Source: Solibaculum mannosilyticum
GTDB taxonomy: Bacteria; Bacillota; Clostridia; Oscillospirales; Acutalibacteraceae
Direction of reading: 5' to 3'
DNA length: 64,000 nt
Assembly: GCF_015140235.1 (NCBI RefSeq)
Contig: NZ_AP023321.1
Coordinates: 920,501 to 984,500 of the forward strand
Shown in pieces: positions 27,080 through 37,198 of this stretch (position 1 is the stretch's first letter; every line of letters begins with the position of its first letter). Below the pieces are notes generated by a model that did not search any database, was not told the origin of the DNA, and saw nothing but the letters and a program-made list of their open reading frames with translations. The translations under genes and the position numbers were made by a program.

Positions 27080-27877
27080 ATGGAGTTTGAAACTAAGGAT
27101 CAATATGGGATCCAGGATTTGCTGAAGATCATGGAGATGCTTCGGTCTCCGGGGGGATGTCCGTGGGATCGGGAACAGACCCATGAGAGCATCCGCAAAA
27201 ACATGATTGAGGAAACCTATGAAGTGGTGGAGGCTATCGACAATCAGGACCCTGAGCTGCTCAAGGAGGAGCTTGGGGACGTACTTCTACAGGTGGTATT
27301 TCATTCCCGGATGGAGCAGGAAGCCGGCCGGTTTGACTTTGACGATGTATGCGACGGCATTTGTAAAAAGCTGATCGTACGTCATCCCCATGTATTTGGA
27401 GAGGTCGTTGCCGATACTTCCGGTCAAGTACTGAAAAACTGGGATGAGATCAAGAAAAAAACCAAAGGCCAAAAGACTAATACAGAGGTACTGAACAGTG
27501 TCCCGAGAGTCTTGCCGGCTTTGATGCGCAGTACGAAAGTGCAGCAAAAGGCCGCTCGTGCCGGCTTTGATTGGCCGGACGTATCCGGTGCGCTTCAGAA
27601 GCTGGAGGAGGAAATCGCAGAGCTGCGGGAAGCTGTTGAGTCCGGCTGTTCCAGCCAGTATGAGGAGGAGCTGGGAGATGTTTTATTCTCAGCGGTCAAT
27701 GTATCCCGATTCCTCCAATGCGACGCAGAGGAGACGCTGACAAAAGCATGCGATAAATTTGTCGGCCGTTTTGAAGGCGTGGAGCATAAGGCCATGGCCC
27801 AGGGAAAAGATATGAAGGAACTTTCCCTGGAGCAGTTGGATGCTTTTTGGGATGAGGTCAAGCGGGAAGAACCGTAA
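27080..27877 (+). CDS. mazG: Nucleoside triphosphate pyrophosphohydrolase MazG
   Basis: House-cleaning enzyme hydrolysing (d)NTPs to NMP and PPi. 265 residues with two MazG domains: the first carries GGCPWDREQTHESIRKNMIEE (split here as GGCPWDREQTHES and MIEETYEVVEAID) and EELGDVLLQVVFH with the Mg-binding EExxD arrangement; the second has EEELGDVLFSAVNVSRF near 195. AAAAGGAG precedes ATG 27080. Equivalent to yabN in the Bacillus block, but without that protein's N-terminal tetrapyrrole-methylase domain. Confidence 0.95.
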   Translation: MEFETKDQYGIQDLLKIMEMLRSPGGCPWDREQTHESIRKNMIEETYEVVEAIDNQDPELLKEELGDVLLQVVFHSRMEQEAGRFDFDDVCDGICKKLIVRHPHVFGEVVADTSGQVLKNWDEIKKKTKGQKTNTEVLNSVPRVLPALMRSTKVQQKAARAGFDWPDVSGALQKLEEEIAELREAVESGCSSQYEEELGDVLFSAVNVSRFLQCDAEETLTKACDKFVGRFEGVEHKAMAQGKDMKELSLEQLDAFWDEVKREEP

Positions 27878-28014
27878 GGACTTGCCGCCTCGTTTGGTTG
27901 ATAGCGCGCCCTTGGGGAAGCTGACGCAAGCAAGGAAGCGTCGCTTATTAAATGTATTCGGCAGACGCTTCATCAGCCTGTGGATGTTATAAATCTTGTG
28001 AAGGAGTTATGTTC

Positions 28015-28290
28015 ATGAACAAATCAGAATTCATTGCTGCTGTAGCAGAAAAGTCTGAACTGACCAAAAAAGATGCTGAGAAAGCTGTTGCAGCTATGAT
28101 GGACGCCATCATGGAGGCAGTGGCCCAGGACGATAAAGTGCAGCTGATTGGCTTTGGTACCTTTGAGCGCCGTGAGCGCGGCGAGAAGGTCTACCGCAAT
28201 CCCAGAACCGGCGAACAGATGACCGTTGCCCCGTGCAAATACCCTGTATTCAAAGCGGGCAGAGCGTTCAAAGAAGCGGTGGACAAATAA
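28015..28290 (+). CDS. hup: HU-family DNA-binding protein
   Basis: Histone-like nucleoid protein, 91 residues, of the family's usual length. It starts MNKSEFIAAVAEKS, has the FGTFERRERGEK turn and the DNA-minor-groove arm with RNPRTGEQM. ATG 28015 fits AAGGAG at an 8-nt spacing; an ATG at 28009 is only 2 nt from the ribosome site. It sits between mazG and rqcP and is followed by a terminator, so it can be expressed more highly than its neighbours. Confidence 0.95.
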   Translation: MNKSEFIAAVAEKSELTKKDAEKAVAAMMDAIMEAVAQDDKVQLIGFGTFERRERGEKVYRNPRTGEQMTVAPCKYPVFKAGRAFKEAVDK

Positions 28291-28309
28291 TTTTGGGACC
28301 ATCAGGAAG

Positions 28310-28348
28310 GCGGGATCAGAGGCGAGATGCCACTGGTTCCGCTTTTTT
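28310..28348 (+). terminator. Terminator between hup and rqcP
   Basis: GCGGGATCA (28310-28318) pairs with TGGTTCCGC (28334-28342) with two wobble pairs, followed by six T. It probably lowers read-through into rqcP. Confidence 0.75.
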
Positions 28349-28370
28349 CGTAACAGAGAGGAGAATTTCA

Positions 28371-28613
28371 TTGAGACTGGATAAATATTTAAAGGTATCC
28401 CGGCTGATTAAGCGCCGGACGGTGGCCAATGAGGCCTGCGATGCCGGACGGGTCATGGCAAACGGCAAGCCGGCCCGGGCGTCCTACGACGTGAAGGTAG
28501 GGGATGTCCTGGAGATTTCCTTGGGATCCAATGTGGTGAAGGCGGAGGTTCTGGCGGTGACAGAGCACGCCACAAAGGAAAATGCAGGGCTGATGTACCG
28601 CATCCTAAGCTGA
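28371..28613 (+). CDS. rqcP: S4-domain ribosome quality control protein RqcP (YabO)
   Basis: Small RNA-binding S4 protein of 80 residues that acts with RqcH on stalled 50S subunits during alanine tailing. It begins LRLDKYLKVSRLIKRRT, the S4 signature, and keeps the AGRVMANGKPA turn. Start is TTG 28371 with GAGAGGAGA upstream. Same relative place as yabO in Bacillus. Confidence 0.92.
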   Translation: MRLDKYLKVSRLIKRRTVANEACDAGRVMANGKPARASYDVKVGDVLEISLGSNVVKAEVLAVTEHATKENAGLMYRILS

Positions 28614-28705
28614 CGGAGATTGCTTGCAAAAAGGTGAGGATTTACTTCTAAAGACGTCCCTTTCGTCATATGGATAAAGTGAACCATAAACGGGAGGGAT
28701 AAAGC

Positions 28706-28987
28706 ATGACAGAAGAAAAAAAGATGATGAAGATGCCCCATAACGTCATACTGGAGGACCGGAGGAATCTGACGGTATCCGGCGTATCGGATGTGGACAG
28801 TTTCGACGAGCAAAATATCACGGTGTTTACCGATATGGGAGAGCTTGCCGTGCGCGGCTATAATCTGCACATCAACAAGCTCAACATTGAGACGGGGGAA
28901 CTGACGCTGGAAGGCGAGATCTCATCGCTTACCTATACCGATGAACAGCAGCGGGGATCGGGATTCTTTGGCCGCCTGTTCAAATAA
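28706..28987 (+). CDS. yabP: Sporulation protein YabP
   Basis: 93-residue YabP/YqfC-family protein needed for spore formation in Bacillus. Recognised by MPHNVILEDRRNLTVSGV and the internal NITVFTDMGELAVRG strand pattern. GGGAGGG lies upstream of ATG 28706. Followed directly by yabQ, as in all spore formers that keep this pair. Confidence 0.95.
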   Translation: MTEEKKMMKMPHNVILEDRRNLTVSGVSDVDSFDEQNITVFTDMGELAVRGYNLHINKLNIETGELTLEGEISSLTYTDEQQRGSGFFGRLFK

Positions 28988-28999
28988 GGGGGGAGGGCA

Positions 29000-29536
29000 T
29001 TGGGAATCTCCCTAGCCGACCAGACCATGGATTTTTTATTTTCCTGTGGTGTGGGGTTTGTACTAGGGGCGTTTTATGAGCTGTTCCGGTTTTATCGGAT
29101 CATCATGCGCCCGGGAAAGGTTCTGGTCTTTTTCCAGGACCTTTTCTATTGGACGGTATGCGGTGTGGCAACCTTTCTCTTTATCTTCTGGGCCAACGCT
29201 GGGGAAATCCGGGGGTTTCTCATTGTGGGGGAACTGTTGGGAGCGGTAATCTATTATTGTACCCTAGGGTGGCTGATGCTTCAAAATGCCCGCCTGATCG
29301 CCAGGATTCTGCATCGCATTTCCATGTTCCTGAAGAAGTATGTATGGACTCCCCTGACAAAACCTTTCCGTCTTCTTTGGCGTGCCATCCGCAAAAGGAC
29401 GGGCAAGATCAGCCAGACCACAAAAAAAGTTGGGATATCTGCCAAAAACCGCTTGAAAAAGCACCGGGCATTGTTGTATAATCTTTTTAATGGCATTCGC
29501 CTTTCAGGATCAAAAAAGGCCGGCAAAGGGGAGTAG
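29000..29536 (+). CDS. yabQ: Spore cortex biosynthesis protein YabQ
   Basis: Membrane protein of 178 residues with three or four predicted membrane segments in the first 110 residues (GVGFVLGAFYELFRF is the family signature near residue 16) and a basic, lysine-rich tail. Required for cortex synthesis in Bacillus. Starts at TTG 29000 with a strong GGGGGGAGGG ribosome site. Ends 5 bp before divIC. Confidence 0.93.
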   Translation: MGISLADQTMDFLFSCGVGFVLGAFYELFRFYRIIMRPGKVLVFFQDLFYWTVCGVATFLFIFWANAGEIRGFLIVGELLGAVIYYCTLGWLMLQNARLIARILHRISMFLKKYVWTPLTKPFRLLWRAIRKRTGKISQTTKKVGISAKNRLKKHRALLYNLFNGIRLSGSKKAGKGE

Positions 29537-29541
29537 AGTTT

Positions 29542-29829
29542 GTGAAGGCTGTGAAAAAGAAACGCAAAAGCATCCTGTTGAGAATCGCCGTGTTTGCATT
29601 GGCGGTTTATTTGGTAGGGTCGCTTGTCAATTTGCAATTGGACATCAGCGCTTCGCAAAAAAAGCTCGATAGTGTCAACGAGCAGATCCGTGAACAGACG
29701 CTTAAAAATGAGGATCTGTCAGCCTTGCTGGATTCTGGAGAAGACCCGGAGTACATCGAGCGCATGGCCCGGGAGATGGGTTATGTGTATCCCGATGAGC
29801 AGGTCATTGTAGCCGTTAACGGCAATTAA
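29542..29829 (+). CDS. divIC: FtsB/DivIC-family cell division protein
   Basis: Bitopic membrane protein of 95 residues: basic N-terminus (VKKKRKS), one membrane segment (about 12-30), then a coiled coil (about 32-65) and a short C-terminal part ending in the MGYVYPDEQV motif. This is the septum formation initiator architecture (part of the FtsL-DivIB-DivIC complex). GTG start at 29542 with AAGGGGAG upstream. Confidence 0.92.
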   Translation: MKAVKKKRKSILLRIAVFALAVYLVGSLVNLQLDISASQKKLDSVNEQIREQTLKNEDLSALLDSGEDPEYIERMAREMGYVYPDEQVIVAVNGN

Positions 29830-29873
29830 TCGGCTGAGAGGCAAGGGCGACTAAAGGAGGATATTTTCAGTTT

Positions 29874-30302
29874 ATGCAGGTTGAGGTAGGAGCCATCCTT
29901 GAAGGTAAGGTAACAGGCATTACGAAATTCGGCGCATTTGTTGAGCTGCCCGGCGGGAAGACCGGGCTTGTGCACATCTCTGAGGTGGCGTCCACCTATG
30001 TCAAAGAGATCCGGGATTATGTGACGGAAAATCAGACGGTCAAAGTCAAGGTGTTGAGCGTCAGCGACGATGGTAAGGTCAGCCTTTCGATGAAAAAGGC
30101 GGAGGAACGTCCTAACCGTTCGGCAAGCCGCGGCCGTCCCGGTTCATTTGAGTGGCATAGTCCCCGCGGTGAACCGGCTTCATTTGAGGATATGATGTCC
30201 AAATTCAAGCAGGTCAGCGAGGAGAAAATGTCCACCTTAAAGCGCAACAATGAATCAAGGCGCGGTTCCCGGCGCGCAGGTGGCCCTTCCTCCAGATCAT
30301 AA
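29874..30302 (+). CDS. yabR: S1-domain RNA-binding protein YabR
   Basis: 142 residues: one S1 domain (1-72; VGAILEGKVTGITKFGAFVEL and GLVHISEVA) followed by a basic, Ser/Arg/Gly-rich tail that is probably disordered. Expected to bind RNA or ribosomes. The ribosome site AAAGGAGG is 13 nt from the ATG, longer than usual; no other in-frame start fits better. A terminator follows and closes the sporulation/division block. Confidence 0.9.
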   Translation: MQVEVGAILEGKVTGITKFGAFVELPGGKTGLVHISEVASTYVKEIRDYVTENQTVKVKVLSVSDDGKVSLSMKKAEERPNRSASRGRPGSFEWHSPRGEPASFEDMMSKFKQVSEEKMSTLKRNNESRRGSRRAGGPSSRS

Positions 30303-30356
30303 AGGAGGAAGGGAATCCGATCTACCCGGGGCCAGGTAAACCATAAGATTGGATGT

Positions 30357-30392
30357 AAGACGGGGTGTGGACACACTCCGTCTTTTCGTTTT
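30357..30392 (+). terminator. Terminator after yabR
   Basis: AAGACGGGGTGTG (30357-30369) pairs with CACACTCCGTCTT (30372-30384), one wobble, followed by TTCGTTTTT. Confidence 0.85.
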
Positions 30393-30410
30393 TAATAGAG
30401 GAGGATGTAG

Positions 30411-31571
30411 ATGCTCATTATCAATGCAAAAATATATACCATGGCAGGTTCAGTGGTGGATAACGGATGGGTTCAGGTAAACGGGGGAAAGATTGCAGGC
30501 GTAAGAAATATGGACCAGCCTCCAGAGAGTTCATCCCAGACCATCATTGATGCAAAGGGGAAATGGCTGTTCCCAGGATTCATTGATGCCCACACCCATC
30601 TGGGGATGTGGGAAGACGGTCTGGGATTTGAAGGGGACGACGGCAATGAGGACACCGACCCATCCACGCCGCAGCTTCGTGCTGTCGACGCCATTAATCC
30701 TATGGATTACTGCTTTACTGAGGCGCTGGAGGCTGGGATTACCACTGTAATTACCGGTCCGGGCAGCGCAAATGCCATCGGCGGCCAGATGGCCGCCATC
30801 AAGACGATGGGCAAACGCATTGACGATATGATTGTGAAGGCGCCGGTGGCTATGAAATTTGCGCTGGGAGAGAATCCCAAGACCTCCTATCACGGCAAGA
30901 GCCAATCGCCGGTTACCAGGATGGCGACAGCTTCCATCATCCGGGAACAGCTGAACAAAGCCAAGCGGTATGAGGAGGAATTGCAGGCAGCGGCCAAAGA
31001 TCCCGAATTGGAAGAACCGGAGTACGATGCAAAATGCGAAGCGCTCATCCCACTTTTCCGCAAGGAGATCAAAGCCCATTTTCACGCCCACCGATGTGAC
31101 GATATTTTTACAGCCATCCGTATTGCAAAAGAGTTTGATCTGGAATATGTAATCGTCCATGGCACGCAGGGACACAAGGCCACCGACGTGCTCGTGAAAG
31201 AAGAGGTAGATGTTTTAGCAGGCCCGGTACTGTGCGACCGTTCCAAGCCGGAACTTAAGGATCTCACCCCGGCCAATCCGGGGATTTTGGACCGCGCCGG
31301 TATCCGTACGGCGGTTGTTACCGATCATCCTGTAATCCCTATCCAGTATTTGCCCCTGTGTGCCGGACTGGCCGTGAGGGAGGGAATGGATTGGGAATCG
31401 GCTATCCGGGGGCTTACCATCGTCCCGGCTCAAATTTGTGGTATTGACCGTCAGGTAGGGTCTATCGAACCAGGAAAGGACGCTGATCTGGTATTATTTG
31501 ACGGCGACCCTTTGACGTTAAAAGCCAAGCCATCCCTTGTGATCTGTAATGGACAAATCGTGAGGGAATAA
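30411..31571 (+). CDS. Amidohydrolase (imidazolonepropionase/dihydroorotase-like)
   Basis: Metal-dependent hydrolase of 386 residues with a TIM-barrel amidohydrolase fold. Metal ligands are seen in GFIDAHTHLGMWEDG (about 57), HFHAHR (about 223), the VIVHGTQGHK strand and VTDHPV (about 304). The end carries the usual GSIEPGKDADLVLFDGD segment. No signal peptide, so cytosolic. GAGGAGG precedes ATG 30411. Substrate is not known; it is a single gene between two terminators. Confidence 0.88.
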   Translation: MLIINAKIYTMAGSVVDNGWVQVNGGKIAGVRNMDQPPESSSQTIIDAKGKWLFPGFIDAHTHLGMWEDGLGFEGDDGNEDTDPSTPQLRAVDAINPMDYCFTEALEAGITTVITGPGSANAIGGQMAAIKTMGKRIDDMIVKAPVAMKFALGENPKTSYHGKSQSPVTRMATASIIREQLNKAKRYEEELQAAAKDPELEEPEYDAKCEALIPLFRKEIKAHFHAHRCDDIFTAIRIAKEFDLEYVIVHGTQGHKATDVLVKEEVDVLAGPVLCDRSKPELKDLTPANPGILDRAGIRTAVVTDHPVIPIQYLPLCAGLAVREGMDWESAIRGLTIVPAQICGIDRQVGSIEPGKDADLVLFDGDPLTLKAKPSLVICNGQIVRE

Positions 31572-31691
31572 GTTGAAAGGCAAACTGTACGACAGTAGAC
31601 ACAAAGAGAAGATCTTAAAATGTGGATATTGATAAATACTAGTTTTCTATTTCAATAAAATGAAAATTTTATTTATATTCTATGAACTCCC

Positions 31692-31720
31692 TTTACTTTT
31701 CCAGATATTCATGCTATACT
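31692..31720 (+). promoter_or_regulatory. Sigma-A promoter of the hibernation factor gene
   Basis: TTTACT (31692), 17 bp, TATACT (31715). A small AAACCC-TTTTA-GGGTTT hairpin follows in the leader (31750-31766). Confidence 0.7.
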
Positions 31721-31789
31721 GAACTCATAGCAAAGGGTTCCATTGCCAAAAACCCTTTTAGGGTTTATTTATAGAGGGAGATGATCAGA

Positions 31790-32326
31790 ATGACGATTAC
31801 CATTACCGGCAGAAAGGTCACTCTAAGGGATTCCTTTAAACAGCGCGTGGAAAAAAAGCTCTCTAAGTTGGACAGGCTTTTTGGCCCGGATGCGCAGGCA
31901 GCTGTCACCGTCACACTGGAAAAAAACCGTCAGACAGTGGAAGTTACCATCAAGCAAAAGGGTATGACCTACCGCGCGGAGGAAACCGCCTTTGAAATGG
32001 AAGAGGCCTTTGACAAAGTAGTCGACATCCTCACCCGTCAGATCCGCCGCAATAAGACCCGGTTGGAAAAACGGCTCCGCATTGGTTCCATCGACGACAT
32101 TGTTGCCGGTGCCCAAGAACCTGTGGAAGAAGAGACCGACTTCAAGGTAGTGCGCACCAAGTATCTTCCCATCAAGCCAATCAGTGTGGAGGAAGCCATC
32201 CTGCAGATGAACATGCTGGGTCATGAATTCTTCATGTTCCGTAACGCTGAGACGAGCGAGATCAACGTCGTATACCGCCGTAAAAATGGAGACTATGGTC
32301 TGCTTGCGCCGGAGGAAGACGAATAA
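31790..32326 (+). CDS. hpf: Ribosome hibernation promoting factor, long form
   Basis: Dimerizes 70S ribosomes into inactive 100S particles in slow growth. 178 residues: N-terminal HPF/RaiA domain (1-100) and the C-terminal dimerization domain (about 118-175) with VVRTKYLPIKPISVEEAI. ATG 31790 is preferred over ATG 31781, because 31781 touches the GAGGGAG ribosome site. Own promoter and terminator. Confidence 0.95.
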   Translation: MTITITGRKVTLRDSFKQRVEKKLSKLDRLFGPDAQAAVTVTLEKNRQTVEVTIKQKGMTYRAEETAFEMEEAFDKVVDILTRQIRRNKTRLEKRLRIGSIDDIVAGAQEPVEEETDFKVVRTKYLPIKPISVEEAILQMNMLGHEFFMFRNAETSEINVVYRRKNGDYGLLAPEEDE

Positions 32327-32338
32327 ATTAAAAAAGAT

Positions 32339-32422
32339 AGGGCCGCAGCCATGGGGCAGAATCCAGGTGAGGGAGGTATTTCCTATACCACCGGATTTCC
32401 CAAGGGCCTGCGGCCCTTTTTT
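32339..32422 (+). terminator. Terminator after hpf with internal hairpin
   Basis: AGGGCCGCAG (32339-32348) pairs with CTGCGGCCCT (32408-32417) and runs into six T. The 59-nt interior can fold into a second small hairpin, which is longer than a usual terminator loop. Confidence 0.75.
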
Positions 32423-32444
32423 GTGGTGTGAATCGGGAGGTTTT

Positions 32445-33602
32445 ATGGAAAGAATTCAATTATCAGCCCCATGTCTGTTTGGCCTGGAAGGAATACTGGC
32501 CAGTGAACTGCGTCGGATGGGGGCGGAGGATGTCCGGCCGGACAATGGCAGGGTAGACTTCGCCGGAGATCTCAATATGCTGTGCCGGGCCAACTTAGGT
32601 TCCCGGTTTGCAGAACGCATCCAGATTGAGCTGGGACGTTTTCCAGCCAAGACTTTTGATCAACTGTTTGAAGGGGTCAAACGTCTCCCTTGGGAACAGT
32701 GGATCGGTAAAAAGGATGCATTTCCTGTCAAAGGATGGGCGCTGGAGTCCAAATTATTTAGCGTACCGGACTGCCAGTCCATTGTCAAGAAAGCGGTGGT
32801 GGAACGGCTCAAGCAGAAGTACGGGATCGGCTGGTTTGAGGAAACAGGAGCGGTACATCAAATCCAATTCTCCATCCACAAGGACGAAGCGGCATTGTTT
32901 CTGGATACCTCTGGTGCAGGACTCCATAAACGAGGTTATCGTCCAGCTGCAAACCAGGCCCCCATTCGGGAGACGCTGGCGGCTGCCATGGCTGATTTGG
33001 CCCATGTCCGGGGTTACAGCCGCGTATACGATCCCATGTGCGGCTCTGGGACGCTGCTCATCGAATCGGCCCTTATTGCACTGCGCATTGCGCCGGGACT
33101 GGGCCGTCATTTCGCGGCTGAAAAATGGGAGGGTATTTCCCAGGAAATATGGAGGAGTGAACGGCAAAGGGCCATTGGGATGATCATCCGGGACAACGAA
33201 TTTGAAGCCTTTGGATCGGACATCGATGCCCATTCTCTGGAACTGACGCTGGAGAATGCCCATCGTGCCGGGGTCAAGGACCGTATCCGGGTTCAGCAGC
33301 GAGATGTACGGGATTTCGTACCGGAAGGAGAGAAGGGGACAGTCCTGTGCAATCCCCCCTACGGCGAACGTCTGCTGGATATGAAGGAGGCGGAGGATCT
33401 TTACCGGATTCTCGGCAGACGCTTTGTAAAAAAGGAAGGGTGGAGTTATTATATTATTTCGCCCCATGATCAATTTGAACAGCTGTTTGGATCCAAGGCG
33501 GATAAACGTCGTAAACTTTATAACGGCATGATTAAGTGCCAATATTACATGTATTTTAAGGATGGCCGTCCGGCAAAGAAGAGCGGCACAGTCCGTAGAT
33601 AA
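32445..33602 (+). CDS. THUMP-domain class I SAM-dependent RNA methyltransferase (RlmL/YpsC-like)
   Basis: 385-residue enzyme expected to methylate guanine N2 in 23S rRNA. THUMP domain about 50-160; SAM site DPMCGSGTLLIESA near 196; catalytic NPPYGERLL near 302, as in RlmL N-terminal half and B. subtilis YpsC. ATG 32445 has GGGAGG 4-5 nt upstream; the frame is open further upstream but has no ribosome site there. The target nucleotide is inferred from the family only. Confidence 0.88.
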   Translation: MERIQLSAPCLFGLEGILASELRRMGAEDVRPDNGRVDFAGDLNMLCRANLGSRFAERIQIELGRFPAKTFDQLFEGVKRLPWEQWIGKKDAFPVKGWALESKLFSVPDCQSIVKKAVVERLKQKYGIGWFEETGAVHQIQFSIHKDEAALFLDTSGAGLHKRGYRPAANQAPIRETLAAAMADLAHVRGYSRVYDPMCGSGTLLIESALIALRIAPGLGRHFAAEKWEGISQEIWRSERQRAIGMIIRDNEFEAFGSDIDAHSLELTLENAHRAGVKDRIRVQQRDVRDFVPEGEKGTVLCNPPYGERLLDMKEAEDLYRILGRRFVKKEGWSYYIISPHDQFEQLFGSKADKRRKLYNGMIKCQYYMYFKDGRPAKKSGTVRR

Positions 33603-33612
33603 TTGAGGCCAA

Positions 33613-33677
33613 AACAACAGCGTCGAAACCTATCTCTCTTTTTCGAAAGAGATGATTGGTGTTTCGACGCTGTTGTT
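33613..33677. repeat. 17-bp perfect inverted repeat with inner hairpin
   Basis: Bases 33613-33629 are the exact reverse complement of 33661-33677. The 31-nt interior folds again (ATCTCT against AGAGAT). There is no good T run on either strand, so it is not a simple terminator although it follows a stop codon by 10 bp. Confidence 0.7.
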
Positions 33678-33839
33678 GTATGAAAAATAGCAGATAGATG
33701 ATTATCATGGAAAAAGTTGGTCAACCATAGCATTGGACAAGAGGGCAAATAGACGTTGGTGATATTCACAAAGGGATCCCGGGTAGGTTCTGGGAAATGT
33801 AAACAATTTATGAAATGAGAAAAAATTCCCAATTGGCAC

Positions 33840-33868
33840 TTGATTTTTCCTGACCACTTGATTATTAT
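33840..33868 (+). promoter_or_regulatory. Promoter of groES-groEL
   Basis: TTGATT (33840), 17 bp, TATTAT (33863), ending 4 bp before the CIRCE operator. Confidence 0.75.
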
Positions 33869-33872
33869 AGTA

Positions 33873-33899
33873 TTAGCACTTAAAGGTTGTGAGTGCTAA
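33873..33899 (+). promoter_or_regulatory. CIRCE operator (HrcA binding site)
   Basis: TTAGCACTT-N9-GAGTGCTAA. The right arm is perfect consensus and the left arm has T for C at its last base. Location just past the promoter predicts HrcA repression released by heat stress. Confidence 0.95.
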
Positions 33900-33921
33900 T
33901 ACTTAGCTTATAATAACTTAA

Positions 33922-34221
<300 letters not shown>

Positions 34222-34243
34222 GAGCAGAAGCTCATACGATTGA

Positions 34244-35893
<1,650 letters not shown>

Positions 35894-35915
35894 TCCTATT
35901 ATTTCCTCCGATTTC

Positions 35916-35967
35916 ATAGATGCAGAACGGCTGTCACAAAAGTGGCGGCCGTTCTGCATCTATTTGT
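35916..35967 (+). terminator. Terminator after groEL
   Basis: Perfect 16-bp stem (35916-35931 with 35948-35963), followed by a short T-rich stretch. Confidence 0.8.
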
Positions 35968-35969
35968 CT

Positions 35970-36000
35970 ATAGAAAACCCCCGTGTTTAGCACGGGGGTT
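35970..36000 (-). terminator. Terminator of the acyltransferase gene
   Basis: AACCCCCGTG (35976-35985) pairs with CACGGGGGTT (35991-36000); T residues follow on the minus strand only. Confidence 0.85.
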
Positions 36001-36035
36001 AAAAATAAAATTTACAATTAATATCTCTAAGTTTT

Positions 36036-37073
36036 TTAAGAAGCCTTTTTCAGGCCATCAGTTTCTTGATAAGAAGGCTTAAACAATTTATGTTTAAGGA
36101 AGTTTGTAAAATGCTTCTCTACAATGAACCAACTGACGCTGCCCGCTAATACACTGAGAATGATGCAGACAATGCTGATAAGAATGGTAGTAAGATTTAA
36201 TTCTTCCAAGGGATAAATCAATCGACTTACACCAAGGACGACAAAGGGATGAATCAAGTAAACAGAGAAACTGATGTCTCCAAGGAAAAGGAATCCACGT
36301 TGGTAGTGGCCGTTATGATTTGTCAAGACAATTGCAGTAAACACAAGGGCGCATACAATTAGGCCAAGAGCGCCTTCACGATAAACGAGTGAAAGCAACA
36401 GGAAGAGCACCGATAACACAGGGAATTTTAAGACTTCAATGATACGATGAAAGGAAAATTGTCTGTGTTGAGAAAGGGTTTTCCAGAGCATAAAGACCAT
36501 CATTCCGACTGCAAAATACAGGGTGGAAAAGCTGAACCAACCCCGCATAAAGGGACTGGGAATCTGGAAAATACTTTGAATTCCGACAAACACAATAATA
36601 ATACCGGAACAAATGGCACCTCGATACTGATGCTTAATCTTCATAGATAGGAAAAAGAGAATATAAAACAGAACTTCAACATTTATAGTCCAACCGTTTC
36701 GGAGTAAAGGACCATCATGGACAATGGTAGAATACTCATAAGGAACGAAGAAAAATGACTTTAAAAGATAAGGAATTTCAGCAATTGTATTTTTAAACCA
36801 TCCGGGATTAATTGTAGCTAAAACATATACAAATAGAGTCAACAGCCAATAGAGAGGCACCAATCGGATAATCCTTTTTAAGAAATAGTCCTTTGCCTTT
36901 ATGGTGGAGCTATTTTCAGTGGATAGCATCATGACAAATCCACTGATCATAAAAAAGAAAGCTACGCCCATTGCACCTGACACCGGCATACAATTAATAT
37001 GGCTTAATAAAACAATGATCGCACATATCCCTCGGACGCCCTGTATGGACTCTATTTTACCAATTCTAGCCAT
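36036..37073 (-). CDS. Acyltransferase family 3 membrane protein (OafA/WecH-like)
   Basis: Integral membrane O-acyltransferase of about 345 residues with some ten hydrophobic segments. The start IESIQGVRGICAIIVLLSHI has the catalytic His of the Acyl_transf_3 family, followed by FFFMISGFVMML. Substrates are usually polysaccharide or peptidoglycan sugars. In-frame ATG codons at 37076 and 37073; the second has the better distance from AGGTGAG. It is transcribed alone from a near-perfect promoter. Base composition is visibly more AT-rich than its neighbours, which may mean transfer from elsewhere. Confidence 0.88.
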   Translation of the reverse strand: MARIGKIESIQGVRGICAIIVLLSHINCMPVSGAMGVAFFFMISGFVMMLSTENSSTIKAKDYFLKRIIRLVPLYWLLTLFVYVLATINPGWFKNTIAEIPYLLKSFFFVPYEYSTIVHDGPLLRNGWTINVEVLFYILFFLSMKIKHQYRGAICSGIIIVFVGIQSIFQIPSPFMRGWFSFSTLYFAVGMMVFMLWKTLSQHRQFSFHRIIEVLKFPVLSVLFLLLSLVYREGALGLIVCALVFTAIVLTNHNGHYQRGFLFLGDISFSVYLIHPFVVLGVSRLIYPLEELNLTTILISIVCIILSVLAGSVSWFIVEKHFTNFLKHKLFKPSYQETDGLKKAS

Positions 37074-37114
37074 CATCTCACCTGTTTCCCCATTTTTCCT
37101 TTATTACTAAATAT

Positions 37115-37143
37115 AGTATAAAAGTATCGACTGTTTATGTCAA
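37115..37143 (-). promoter_or_regulatory. Near-perfect sigma-A promoter of the acyltransferase gene
   Basis: On the minus strand TTGACA (37138-37143), 17 bp, TATACT (37115-37120). Confidence 0.85.
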
Positions 37144-37198
37144 TAATATTGTTAATAATAAGGAGAAAACCGGTGAAAAAAGCATAATTGGATAAAAT

